The notes under the pieces: generated by a model
What the model was told of the DNA's origin: nothing
Seen by the model: only the letters and a program-made list of their open reading frames with translations
The model's database searches: none
Position numbers and translations under genes: made by a program
Shown: positions 33,770 to 42,153 of the stretch, in pieces
Numbering within the stretch: position 1 is the stretch's first letter
How the letters are laid out: the number at the start of each line of letters is the position of its first letter
NCBI RefSeq assembly: GCF_900142915.1
Contig: NZ_FRCM01000009.1
Coordinates: forward strand, 186,001-250,000
Direction of reading: 5' to 3'
Length of the DNA: 64,000 nt
Source of the DNA: Mucilaginibacter sp. OK098
Lineage (GTDB): Bacteria > Bacteroidota > Bacteroidia > Sphingobacteriales > Sphingobacteriaceae

Positions 33770-36700
33770 ATGAGTCTAGACGAAGCCTTATTTAGAATAA
33801 CTGAAATCAAAAAAAAACGTACAGATAAATTGGATTTAAGTGGTCTTGGATTGACACATTTTTCCTTCAGTAAAGAACTTCTAGAAGTTAGTGATTACTT
33901 AACAGAACTAAATATTTCCAATAATCGATTTGGGTATGAAGGAGCGTTGGAAATCGGTAAGTATCTAAAAAATTTGTCCGTTTTAAATATTAGTTTTAAC
34001 AATATCGGTTTTGGCGGGACGGCAGAAATTAGCAGGAACCTGAAAAACTTATTATATTTAAATATTAGTGATAATAATATTGGATACAAAGGATCGGAAG
34101 AAATCAGTAAATTCCTCAAAAAATTGTCGTACTTAGACATCAGCGCAAACAACATTGGAGATGATGGAGTCACGGAAATTAGCAGGTATCTTAAAAACTT
34201 ATCATATCTGAAAATTAGTTCTAACAATGTTGGATATTCTGGAGCATCAGAAATAGGCAATACTCTCAAAAATTTATCCTACCTAGATATCAGTGACAAC
34301 AGTGTTGGTGTAGATGGAACAGCAGAAATTAGCAAATCCCTCGAAAATTTGATATACCTAAATATCAATTCTAATAACATAGGCAGTGCGGGAGTTTATG
34401 AAATCAACCGACACCTCAAAAATTTATCGTATTTAAACATCGGTGCGAACAACATTGGGGATGATGGCGCAGCAAAAATCGCTGAAATTGTAAAAAACTT
34501 ATCTTACTTAAATATAAGCTCCAACGATATTGGAGATGATGGCGCGGTGAAAATCAGCACGATGTTTAATAATTTATTTTCCTTAAATATTGCATCTAAT
34601 AACATCGCTGATATGGGAGTTTCGGGAATCAGTAAGTCCCGTAATAATTTATTCTATTTAGACATCAGTAACAACAACATTGAAGATCATGGTGCAGGCG
34701 AAATTGGTGAATATCTGAAAAGTTTGTCCTATTTGGACATTAGCTTTAACAAGATTGGGGACGATGGGGCTGCGAAAATCAGTAATTCTTTAAAAACTTT
34801 GTCTTATTTAAACATTAGTAGCAATAATATTGGAGATAACGGTATAAATACCATTTATATAGCTTATAAAGATATTACTCATACCTCTATTCTTCTAAGT
34901 AATAATAAAACTAGTCCTGTTCTAACATCTGCCACAACAAGTTGGGATGGGTTACGACAATATTTTGACAGTATAAGCATTAAGGAAAAGAACGTGACGC
35001 TGCGAGCTCTAAATATATTATTGTTGGGAAATACTTTCTCGGGAAAAAGTTCCCTACAGCAATTCTATTTAAATGGTGGAAAAGTGTTTGAAGAAATAAA
35101 AAAAGAGGATCGTACTTGGGGTATTACCCATAATACAATTGAGAGTCCTTTGCTAAATAATTTAAGGCTTTCATTCTGGGATTTCGGCGGACAGGAATAT
35201 TTTCATGGAACACATCGGCTATTTATCGGTGGTCGAAATTGCTTATACCTTGTTTTATGGGAAGCGGAATACGAAACAATGCAGACTGGTGAACTGGATG
35301 AAAAACCACTCAGAAACGAAAATAACGATGAATGTTACCCTGCGGCTTATTGGTTAGGCACCATTCACCATTTTGAACAAAATAAAGATGTAGGGGAAAG
35401 AATCATGGTATTACAGTCGAGAATGGATGTGCAAAAAGTTAAAAAGGATGCACAAAAAACACATACTGAGTCATGGCCTTCTTTCTTAAATAAACAGAAA
35501 TTTGGGTTACAACCAGAAAACAGCGTAGGGGTTAGTATAAAAGGAGCTTCATCAATTGGTGAAACACATACTCGAAGATATTATGAAGCTCGTTGGAACG
35601 TATTTAAAATTCGTTTCGAACAATTAATAAAAAAATATAAAAGCGAGTATCAGTTCAATGAAGATATGTTTAAAATATTGGGTGAAGACGGTTTGCTTAA
35701 GTGGCGCACTCAATATCCTTTAGCTTTAAATAAACAGGCTTTTTTAAATTTATGCCACGCGTTTTATGCCAAAGGAGATGACTTTATCATCCCATATCTG
35801 GAAAATAGTGGCGATATCTTGACGTTTAAAGACAATCCGATCCTAAGCGATGCAGTATTTTTAAACCCAGAAGGTTTGCTTAATAGTATTTATGGTATTT
35901 TGAATCAGAATGTAAAACAAAAGGGAGGTGTATTCTTAAAAAAAGATGTAAAAAATGAAGTTTTATTAAACGTTATGATAGAAATGGACTTGGTTTTTGA
36001 AAATCCGCAAAAACCTGGCGAATTTATCGCGCCGCAGTTTATGAATGAAAATGCCGAGATTTCGAAATTGCTTAGCCATTTACGAAAACTTCTAAAAATT
36101 GCATTTTCCCTTCGTTTTCCTGATTTTATGCCGAGGGGCATGGTGACCCGTTTTATTTCGAAAAAAGGGAAACGTTCAGTTGATGGTGTCTTTTGGAAAT
36201 ATGGAGTGATGTACCATTATTCTGGCTTCGCAGGAAACGATATAAAAGTTTTAGTTGAAGCCGATGAAAATAACCGTTTTATTCGCGTTTACGCAGATGA
36301 CAAACCTGGAAGATATAATGCCTTAATCGAAGTTTATGATTGGTTTGCGATGCAAAAAGACTTTGATGAATCCAAACGAGAAACTCAGCGAAGCACGGAT
36401 AAAAATTCACAGGAACTTAAAGAGCGAAAATTCGATGATAAGAGACTGGGCGGTGATTTGGAGTTATCTATTGATGGTCAAAACTATGCGGATATTGAAG
36501 AAATTAACAACGCGATCGATCAAAGCGCTCTTAAAGTACGAGATACTACTGGTGGTTACATGTCGATCGATAGTATGTTTTACGTATTACTAAACAAAAC
36601 TACAGTTATGCCAAAAAAGATTTTTTTTTCCTATTCGAGGTACGACAAAGGATATCGCGAAGAGCTTGATGTGCATTTTGCCACATTGAAACGACAGGGC

Positions 36701-37102
36701 CTTATAGCAACATGGTATGATGGCGAAATCGAGGCTGGGATGGATGCTAACGCAAAAATCAAAACAGAACTTGAAAACGCTGACATCGTTCTTTTTTTAT
36801 TGAGTCCGCACTTTATTGCTAATGATTATATTGTAAACATTGAAATGAAAATTGCTAAGGAACAGCACAAAACGGTTGTCCCAATCACCATCCGCGCATG
36901 CGACTACAAGAAGTTTTTCGCAGAATATTTTGAGGAGGACAAACAGGGTTTCCTGACCGAGAAACAGTTTTATAAAGGTCAAGGCAATTGTGAAACTAGG
37001 GAGCGAGATATTATCTGGATAGCCTCAGAACAGCATGCAGCCAAGCGCGACGAATATTATAATTTTATTGTTGAAGGGGTGAAAAGAATTATCGAAAGAT
37101 AA
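33770..37102 (+). CDS. LRR-Roc-COR-TIR protein (bacterial Roco with TIR effector)
   Basis: The protein has 1110 residues. Residues 17-370 are about 13 leucine-rich repeats of 24 residues, consensus LSYLNISSNNIGDDGA-EISxxLKN. A Roc GTPase domain follows with P-loop G420-NTFSG-K426-S, switch II W470-DFGGQE, and QSRMD where NKxD is usual. Residues about 600-930 fit a COR dimerisation domain (LNKQAFLNLCHAF, EMDLVFENP, SLRFPDFMPRGMVTRFI). The C-terminal TIR domain starts near 946 (PKKIFFSYSRYDKG) and keeps a Glu1025 in YIVNIEMKIA at the place of the NADase glutamate. It is cytosolic. In known bacterial TIR proteins this domain depletes or converts NAD+ after a sensor is triggered; the LRR would be the sensor and Roc-COR the switch. 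The gene is visibly AT-richer than its neighbours, which suggests transfer. Confidence 0.9.
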   Translation: MSLDEALFRITEIKKKRTDKLDLSGLGLTHFSFSKELLEVSDYLTELNISNNRFGYEGALEIGKYLKNLSVLNISFNNIGFGGTAEISRNLKNLLYLNISDNNIGYKGSEEISKFLKKLSYLDISANNIGDDGVTEISRYLKNLSYLKISSNNVGYSGASEIGNTLKNLSYLDISDNSVGVDGTAEISKSLENLIYLNINSNNIGSAGVYEINRHLKNLSYLNIGANNIGDDGAAKIAEIVKNLSYLNISSNDIGDDGAVKISTMFNNLFSLNIASNNIADMGVSGISKSRNNLFYLDISNNNIEDHGAGEIGEYLKSLSYLDISFNKIGDDGAAKISNSLKTLSYLNISSNNIGDNGINTIYIAYKDITHTSILLSNNKTSPVLTSATTSWDGLRQYFDSISIKEKNVTLRALNILLLGNTFSGKSSLQQFYLNGGKVFEEIKKEDRTWGITHNTIESPLLNNLRLSFWDFGGQEYFHGTHRLFIGGRNCLYLVLWEAEYETMQTGELDEKPLRNENNDECYPAAYWLGTIHHFEQNKDVGERIMVLQSRMDVQKVKKDAQKTHTESWPSFLNKQKFGLQPENSVGVSIKGASSIGETHTRRYYEARWNVFKIRFEQLIKKYKSEYQFNEDMFKILGEDGLLKWRTQYPLALNKQAFLNLCHAFYAKGDDFIIPYLENSGDILTFKDNPILSDAVFLNPEGLLNSIYGILNQNVKQKGGVFLKKDVKNEVLLNVMIEMDLVFENPQKPGEFIAPQFMNENAEISKLLSHLRKLLKIAFSLRFPDFMPRGMVTRFISKKGKRSVDGVFWKYGVMYHYSGFAGNDIKVLVEADENNRFIRVYADDKPGRYNALIEVYDWFAMQKDFDESKRETQRSTDKNSQELKERKFDDKRLGGDLELSIDGQNYADIEEINNAIDQSALKVRDTTGGYMSIDSMFYVLLNKTTVMPKKIFFSYSRYDKGYREELDVHFATLKRQGLIATWYDGEIEAGMDANAKIKTELENADIVLFLLSPHFIANDYIVNIEMKIAKEQHKTVVPITIRACDYKKFFAEYFEEDKQGFLTEKQFYKGQGNCETRERDIIWIASEQHAAKRDEYYNFIVEGVKRIIER

Positions 37103-37152
37103 GATTATATATCTATTTGACATAAGACCAAGATCTCATTACTTAATCTCTA

Positions 37153-37320
37153 GCTACCGCAAGGCTCTAGCCTTGTGGCCCGCTGACAGGTAACAAAGCG
37201 ACAGGTAACCAATCTACTAATCAACAATAATCTTAAAAGTATTTTTTTGTATTAAAATGGCGCTTTATTAGTGAAGCGGGCTACCTATACGCGGACCACA
37301 AGGCTGGACCTTGCGGGAGC
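37153..37320. repeat. Large inverted repeat downstream of Roco-TIR
   Basis: ACCGCAAGGCTCTAGCCTTG (left arm, 37153-37183) and its imperfect reverse complement (37291-37320, CCACAAGGCTGGACCTTGCG) enclose an AT-rich loop of about 110 bases. GGTAACAAAGCGACAGGTAA is a short direct repeat inside. Confidence 0.75.
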
Positions 37321-37367
37321 GAGGAATTACCTGTGGTACCCGGAATATATTGCCTTCCCACCCAAAA

Positions 37368-37739
37368 TTACTTCCGCATACCCTCCTTAATTTTTTCCCG
37401 GTGCTGCTCGCCCCAGGCACTTAGTTCAGCTATTATGTTTTTTAAAGTGTGGCTATAACCGGTGGCTTCATAAACAATGCTGACCGGGGTGGTTGGGTAT
37501 ACGTTACGTGTGATAAGGTCATTCAGTTCCAAATCTTTTAGTTCCTTAGCTAATACCTTGGCGGATATGCCGGTGACCTCATGCTGGATCTCGTTAAAAC
37601 GCTTTGACGATTGTATCAGGGAAAGGATCAACGCCAGCTTCCATTTTCCGTTCAAAACATATAACGCATCGAGGATGTTTTTGAGCGAGCCTGCACATTC
37701 TTTCCTGTCCGGAAGGGGTTCATTTTTAATCACTTTCAT
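37368..37739 (-). CDS. HxlR-family transcriptional regulator
   Basis: The protein has 123 residues from the ATG at 37739 (MKVIKNEP); a GTG 18 bases upstream is in frame but less likely. It is a winged helix-turn-helix of the HxlR/MarR-like group: ALYVLNGKWKLALILSLIQSSKRFNEIQ, then GISAKVLAKELKDLELNDLI as recognition region. Cys15 near the N-terminus (DRKECAGSL) sits where HxlR proteins such as YodB/HypR carry their redox-sensing cysteine. It is divergent from the azoreductase gene, a classic arrangement for quinone or electrophile sensing. Confidence 0.88.
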   Translation of the reverse strand: MKVIKNEPLPDRKECAGSLKNILDALYVLNGKWKLALILSLIQSSKRFNEIQHEVTGISAKVLAKELKDLELNDLITRNVYPTTPVSIVYEATGYSHTLKNIIAELSAWGEQHREKIKEGMRK

Positions 37740-37748
37740 AGTTGCAAA

Positions 37749-37825
37749 GGTACTCACTTACCTCAATGTAACCGCTTTCCTTTAGGTAAGTACTAACTTT
37801 TTACCACTTGCTAACCATAGTTTTG
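37749..37825. promoter_or_regulatory. Divergent HxlR/azoR promoter region with operator-like palindromes
   Basis: GGTACTCACTTACC (37749-37762) and GGTAAGTACTAACTTTTTAC (37785-37804, then C) are inverted repeats with GGTA/TACC half sites. The -7-like TAGTTTTG lies at 37818-37825, about 28 bases before the azoreductase ATG. The second palindrome would cover its -33 region, as expected for a repressor. Confidence 0.5.
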
Positions 37826-37852
37826 CCTTTGAAAATTAATCAAGCAAATTCT

Positions 37853-38455
37853 ATGAAACGCATACTTCATTTAAAATCGAGCATCCAGGGCGCAGCATCG
37901 TACAGCATTAAGCTGGGTAACCATATCGTCGAAAAGATCCGGGACAAGTATCCGGGCAGTACGGTAGAAGAATTAAACCTGGCCGACATCGAAATTCCGC
38001 ATCTTAACGCTGACGTTCTTCGTACATTCTTTATTCCCGCGGATCAGCTGACCAGCGAGGAAAAAGAATCAATCCGGCTTTCTGACGAGCTGGTTAAAAC
38101 CTTATTCGCTGCAGACATCATCGTGATTGGCGCACCGCTGATCAACTTTACCATCCATTCTGCGCTAAAGGCCTGGATAGATCATATTACCAGGGCCGGA
38201 ATAACTTTTGGGTATGGTGCAAATGGCCCCATCGGGTTGGTGACAGGAAAAAAAGTTTATGTAGCCATGTCTTCCGGTGGTGTTTATTCTGAAGGCCCGG
38301 GTAAAGCAAACGACTTTGTAGCTCCTTATTTAAAAGCTTTCCTTGGCTTTTTAGGCATGACAGATCTTACGGTATTCCGTGCCGAAGGATTAAAAGTGCC
38401 GGGCGTAAAAGAACACGCACTGGAAAGGACGATTGATAGTATAATGATAGATTAA
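37853..38455 (+). CDS. azoR: FMN-dependent NADH-azoreductase / quinone reductase
   Basis: The protein has 200 residues from the ATG at 37853; an upstream in-frame TTG overlaps the promoter. It has a flavodoxin-like fold: LHLKSSIQGAASYSIKLG binds the FMN phosphate, the substrate loop has GAPLINFTIHSALKAWIDHITRAG, and MSSGGVYSEGP is the family's SSGG motif near residue 143. Such enzymes reduce azo dyes and quinones with NADH in the cytosol and detoxify electrophiles. Control by the divergent HxlR regulator is likely. Confidence 0.88.
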   Translation: MKRILHLKSSIQGAASYSIKLGNHIVEKIRDKYPGSTVEELNLADIEIPHLNADVLRTFFIPADQLTSEEKESIRLSDELVKTLFAADIIVIGAPLINFTIHSALKAWIDHITRAGITFGYGANGPIGLVTGKKVYVAMSSGGVYSEGPGKANDFVAPYLKAFLGFLGMTDLTVFRAEGLKVPGVKEHALERTIDSIMID

Positions 38456-38484
38456 ATTTTTTATCGACTGCAATTTCCTTTTCC

Positions 38485-38550
38485 CGGCGCGTGTGTAGCT
38501 CCGCCCAAAGAGATGGAGCACTCATAACACCGATAATAAGGATTGAATTA
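38485..38550 (+). repeat. Family-5 repeat, copy 2
   Basis: GGCGCGTGTGTAGCTCCGCC, then AAAGAGATGGAGCACTCATA and an ATAATAAGG tail align with copy 3 at 39491. It lies between the azoreductase and PAP2 genes. Confidence 0.65.
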
Positions 38551-38639
38551 CCCTCACCCACCCAGCAACACTACCATCCATGTTTTGCGATAGCATTATA
38601 CCATACCCCCCTTGCGCAGCAAGGGGCTTTTATGCACAC

Positions 38640-39335
38640 TTACTTAATAGCCGGCCTTAATAACAACGAGGTGGTAGTGCCTAATAAGGCCCCGCCGAAA
38701 ACATCGCTGGGGTAGTGTACGCCCAGGTACATCCGCGAGTAGCTTACCGAACCCGCCCATAAATACGAAGGAACTATCACATACCATTTTGGATATGCCC
38801 TTGATAACGCCGTTGCTACCGCAAAGCTTGTTGATGCATGCCCCGAAGGGAACGAGGTGCTGCCGGCATTATAAACCGCTACGATTTTTAAATTTTGCAC
38901 AAATGGCCGGCGGCGCTTAAATACAGTTTTCATTAACAAGGTAACACCCAAAGTTATGGCTGCGCTGCTGCCAACATATAAGGCGTTCTGGCGCATCTGG
39001 CTATCGTGCCGTACAATGCCGCCTGCCATTAGTGCGACGGGTATGCCATAGGCAACATACCCCAGTGAATTTGATAAAAACAGCATTTTTTTTGTTTCGC
39101 CATCATTACGCTCCAAAGCCAGGTCGATTAAAAATCTGTCATCAAATCGCTGAACAAAGTTATTCACCTGCGCTGCCTGGACCTTTACTTGTGTTGTGGT
39201 TTTTGTTTGCTCCGGCGTTTTGGGTTGCTCTTCTGTTTTTACCTGCCCAAAAACATTCCCCGCAAAGGGTACAGCTATCAATACTTGTAGCACAAATAAG
39301 GCATTGATTAACCTTGTACACTTGCTTATTTTCAT
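38640..39335 (-). CDS. PAP2-family phosphatase
   Basis: The protein has 231 residues from the ATG at 39335; an in-frame start 45 bases upstream would put a polar stretch before the signal peptide (MKISKCTRLINALFVLQVLI). After a Lys/Thr/Gln-rich linker come several hydrophobic helices and the three PAP2 phosphatase motifs: KTVFKRRRPF, PSGH near 165, and SRMYLGVHYPSDV near 205. It probably dephosphorylates lipid phosphates or undecaprenyl pyrophosphate at the periplasmic face. Confidence 0.87.
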   Translation of the reverse strand: MKISKCTRLINALFVLQVLIAVPFAGNVFGQVKTEEQPKTPEQTKTTTQVKVQAAQVNNFVQRFDDRFLIDLALERNDGETKKMLFLSNSLGYVAYGIPVALMAGGIVRHDSQMRQNALYVGSSAAITLGVTLLMKTVFKRRRPFVQNLKIVAVYNAGSTSFPSGHASTSFAVATALSRAYPKWYVIVPSYLWAGSVSYSRMYLGVHYPSDVFGGALLGTTTSLLLRPAIK

Positions 39336-39694
39336 AATAATGTTAGTATGATGTATATTATATTGCTCAATTAGAGGCATTTGCCTTAACGCAACACCGG
39401 TTTAACAATAAAAGGTTCAAATTGTTAAAATTTATCCGCTATTAATCATATCTATTATTAAAACTCACTAAAGCAGGTGAGCGACAATGCACCTCTGGCA
39501 CGAGTGTGTAGCGCCGGCCAAAAGAGGTAGGGCACTCGTGACTCCGCTAATAGGTTGAACTATTCCCCCTATCCTCAAAAACTTTTCTCCCCAAAAAATT
39601 CTCTCCCCAATAATTATTACCTATCTTTATAGTTATATCACTATATTTATAGTTGGCATTGATTTAATACAATCATATCTCCTGAAATAACACC
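39336..39694. other. Divergent intergenic region
   Basis: About 360 bases between PAP2 (minus) and the TlpA-like gene (plus). It holds family-5 copy 3 and a TATCTTTA box at 39632-39639. Nothing else is recognisable. Confidence 0.45.
39491..39558 (+). repeat. Family-5 repeat, copy 3
   Basis: CCTCTGGCACGAGTGTGTAG then CGCCGGCCAAAAGAGGTAG and GGCACTCGTGACTCCGCTAA. The ends CTGGCACGAGTG and CACTCGTG are partly inverted to each other. Matches copies at 33670 (inverted) and 38485. Confidence 0.7.
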
Positions 39695-41221
39695 ATGATA
39701 AAAAGCAATCTAACACGTACGGTTTACCTCGTCTTATTACTGATTACCTGTTCCGCAGGGCAGGTTTTAGCCCAAATTCCTGTTCGTACCGGTCCCGCAC
39801 CTGCCGACGAAATAAAAAAAGCCCGGCTTGCCCTTGATACCAACATGAACAACATGGCAGCACATAAAACTTATATCTACGCCATGGGCATAAATACGCA
39901 GCAGGTTGTTGATCAGTATAGAGAATGGATGAAAAAATACCCGGAAAATGTGACTGTCCCATTGTCTATCGGTACGGTTTATTATAATGCTGAAATGCCG
40001 CAGTCGGGAGAGTTTTTGTTAAGAGTAGCCGCAATGGAACCCGGAAACGCTAAAATATGGTCGATGCTTGCGGGAGATGCATTTACAAGGGGGGAAAAAG
40101 ATCTGTCGACTGAATATCTGAGAAAGGCAACACTGGCAGACCCTTCAAATGCCAATTATGCGGTATCTTACCTGAGGTCTTTTGAGGACGGCGATCCGGA
40201 TGCGTATAAGCAAAAAGTTTTTGATTTTTTAAAGCGTTTCCCCGAAAATGAAGCCGGCGCCATGGCACTATGGGAGCTTGGCGAACGCGCCGTAAACCGT
40301 ACCGACAAGATTAATTATTTCGAAGAGCTCCGTAAATTATATCCTCCGCAAAAATTTAACTGGTCGGCGTCCGGGATGGTAGGATTAGCTGATATTTATC
40401 TGCAAACAGCCCCGGAAAAGGCGTTAGCGTTAATTAACGAAATGGGCGATGAGAAAAATTGGAAGATGAGGAAACAAGCGGCTGAATCACTAATACAGAT
40501 CAATAAATTAGAGCAAAACCAAAACTATAAAGAAGCCCTGATTGAACTTGACCAGGTAAAACTCCCGCGGTTTAATTACATGAACGACTTTATCATATTG
40601 AAAAAAGCAGCTTTGCTGGAAAAATCCGGTAACGTTAAAACCGCCTATGACAGCCTGGCTATAAGATTTGCAAAATCACCCACCGACGAGATTCATAACC
40701 TGCTTGCATTGTATGGAAATAAAATTGGTAAGGATAAAGAGCACATTATGAAAGATATTGAGACCATGAGGAATAGCACGGCAGTTGCCGCTTATCCATT
40801 TGATTTGGGCCTTTATACCAGTAATGGCAAACTGAATTTGAAAGATCTTAAGGGTAAAGTAGTATTGCTTACGTTCTGGTTCCCAGCTTGTAGCCCCTGC
40901 AGAGCGGAATTTCCGCACTTTGAGGCTGTGCTCAATAAATTTAAAGGGGATAATGTAGTATATGTCGGCATTGATGTATCGCCTCTTCAGGATGGGTACG
41001 TGATCCCCTTGCTGAAAAATGGCAAATATTCATTTATCCCGCTACGCGGCAATTCAGATTTTGCTGCTAAAAACTATGGCGTACAGGGTGAGCCTGAAAA
41101 CTTTCTGATAGACAAAGACGGAAAGATTGTTTTTAGCGGTTTCCGAATCGATAGCACCAATCACCACACACTGGAACTGATGATAGCTTCATTATTGCAA
41201 AAAGGCGGGAAAAGTAATTGA
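39695..41221 (+). CDS. Secreted TPR protein with C-terminal TlpA-like thioredoxin domain
   Basis: The 508-residue protein has a signal peptide (LVLLLITCSAGQVLAQ). Residues 30-340 are helical and TPR-like (FLLRVAAMEPGNAKIWSMLAGDAFTRG). The last 150 residues are a TlpA/AhpC-type thioredoxin domain with active site A-C-S-P-C-R (near residue 400) and GEPENFLIDKDGKIVF. It is a periplasmic thiol-disulfide reductase of the type common in Bacteroidota. It overlaps the start region of the DsbD-alpha-like gene, so both are probably co-expressed. Confidence 0.85.
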   Translation: MIKSNLTRTVYLVLLLITCSAGQVLAQIPVRTGPAPADEIKKARLALDTNMNNMAAHKTYIYAMGINTQQVVDQYREWMKKYPENVTVPLSIGTVYYNAEMPQSGEFLLRVAAMEPGNAKIWSMLAGDAFTRGEKDLSTEYLRKATLADPSNANYAVSYLRSFEDGDPDAYKQKVFDFLKRFPENEAGAMALWELGERAVNRTDKINYFEELRKLYPPQKFNWSASGMVGLADIYLQTAPEKALALINEMGDEKNWKMRKQAAESLIQINKLEQNQNYKEALIELDQVKLPRFNYMNDFIILKKAALLEKSGNVKTAYDSLAIRFAKSPTDEIHNLLALYGNKIGKDKEHIMKDIETMRNSTAVAAYPFDLGLYTSNGKLNLKDLKGKVVLLTFWFPACSPCRAEFPHFEAVLNKFKGDNVVYVGIDVSPLQDGYVIPLLKNGKYSFIPLRGNSDFAAKNYGVQGEPENFLIDKDGKIVFSGFRIDSTNHHTLELMIASLLQKGGKSN

Positions 41222-41241
41222 TCCTTTTAAATGTGATTATT

Positions 41242-41694
41242 ATGAAAAGAATAATATTGGCCGTTTTTATGTCATTGTCTATTTTATCAGCAACACATGC
41301 CCAGGTATTGAAGCCTGTAAGGTGGAGCTATGCAGCAAAAAGACTGAGTAAAACAGAAGCAGTGCTTTTTATAAAGGCTGCTATTGATGAGGACTGGCAC
41401 CTCTATTCGCAAACAGTGCCGGAACGCGGACCTACCAGGACCTCTTTTGCCTTTTCGTCCTCAAAAACATATACGCTTATTGGCACACCGCAGGAACCTA
41501 AGCCATTATCAAGATTTGAGAAAGTATTTGGCGTAGAGGTGCCTTATTTTGAGAACAGTGTAATATTTCAGCAAAAAGTGAAACTCAATGTTAACGGCCC
41601 GGTAACCGTTAAGGGCAGCATAGCGTATATGACCTGCAATGATGTAAAATGTTTACCTCCCGAAACAGTGCCATTTTCGTTTATAATTAAATAA
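41242..41694 (+). CDS. DsbD alpha-domain-like periplasmic protein
   Basis: The protein has 150 residues from the ATG at 41242 (MKRIILAVFMSLS), which gives a signal peptide ending near THAQ. The mature part matches the N-terminal domain of DsbD (disulfide-bond corrector): VRWSYAAKRLSKTEAVLFIKAAIDEDWHLYSQ at the front and the cysteine pair YMTCNDVKCLPP at the end. DsbD alpha passes electrons from the membrane to periplasmic partners; the DsbD membrane and thioredoxin domains are absent here. It follows a TlpA-like thioredoxin, which supports a shared redox role. Confidence 0.83.
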   Translation: MKRIILAVFMSLSILSATHAQVLKPVRWSYAAKRLSKTEAVLFIKAAIDEDWHLYSQTVPERGPTRTSFAFSSSKTYTLIGTPQEPKPLSRFEKVFGVEVPYFENSVIFQQKVKLNVNGPVTVKGSIAYMTCNDVKCLPPETVPFSFIIK

Positions 41695-42153
41695 ATAGGC
41701 ATATCAAATAAGATAGGTTTTGTATATACAAGAATTGAAGGATGGCCTTGTCGGTCTTGTACGGCTATAGGTTTAAATAGATAAAGCCTGATAATCCGAC
41801 ACTTCCCTTCCGGCGCAACGCTGCCGGGCAACAGCTAGCGCACAAACCCGAAAACATCAATTTTATAGCGCTTGATTATCAGTAGCTTACATTTGTTTAA
41901 CCATTGGTGAAAAGTTAAACACGCTGATAGTTAGCATGTTATACTTTGTGCCAGGTGTTCCGTTTGTAAAAATGGAACGCTTTGCCGGAATATAATCCAA
42001 TCTCTCTCTACCCCCTTCATCCCGCCTCACACTTTCAAAATTGCATTATAAAAAATAAAACATTATTTTTATAAACACCAAACCCGGCGGGCAAACAAAT
42101 ACCGAATGTACCGTTTCCCGGCAACAAATAAATAACCTGTAACCTTTTATCAC
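41695..42153. other. Intergenic region, 459 bases
   Basis: No supported gene. GTTCCGTTTGTAAAAATGGAAC at 41957-41978 is an imperfect palindrome, and a TATACTTTG stretch lies just before it at about 41941. Either may belong to the phosphoesterase promoter, but neither fits the consensus exactly. Confidence 0.4.

Noticed and set aside
33895..34269. Periodic antisense frame opposite the LRR region
   Set aside because: Its repeats mirror the 72-base LRR period of the coding strand; it is not a separate gene.
41720..41785. Short open stretch reading EGWPCRSCTAIGLNR, like a thioredoxin active site
   Set aside because: About 20 codons, no start, no other matching sequence around it; most likely chance.
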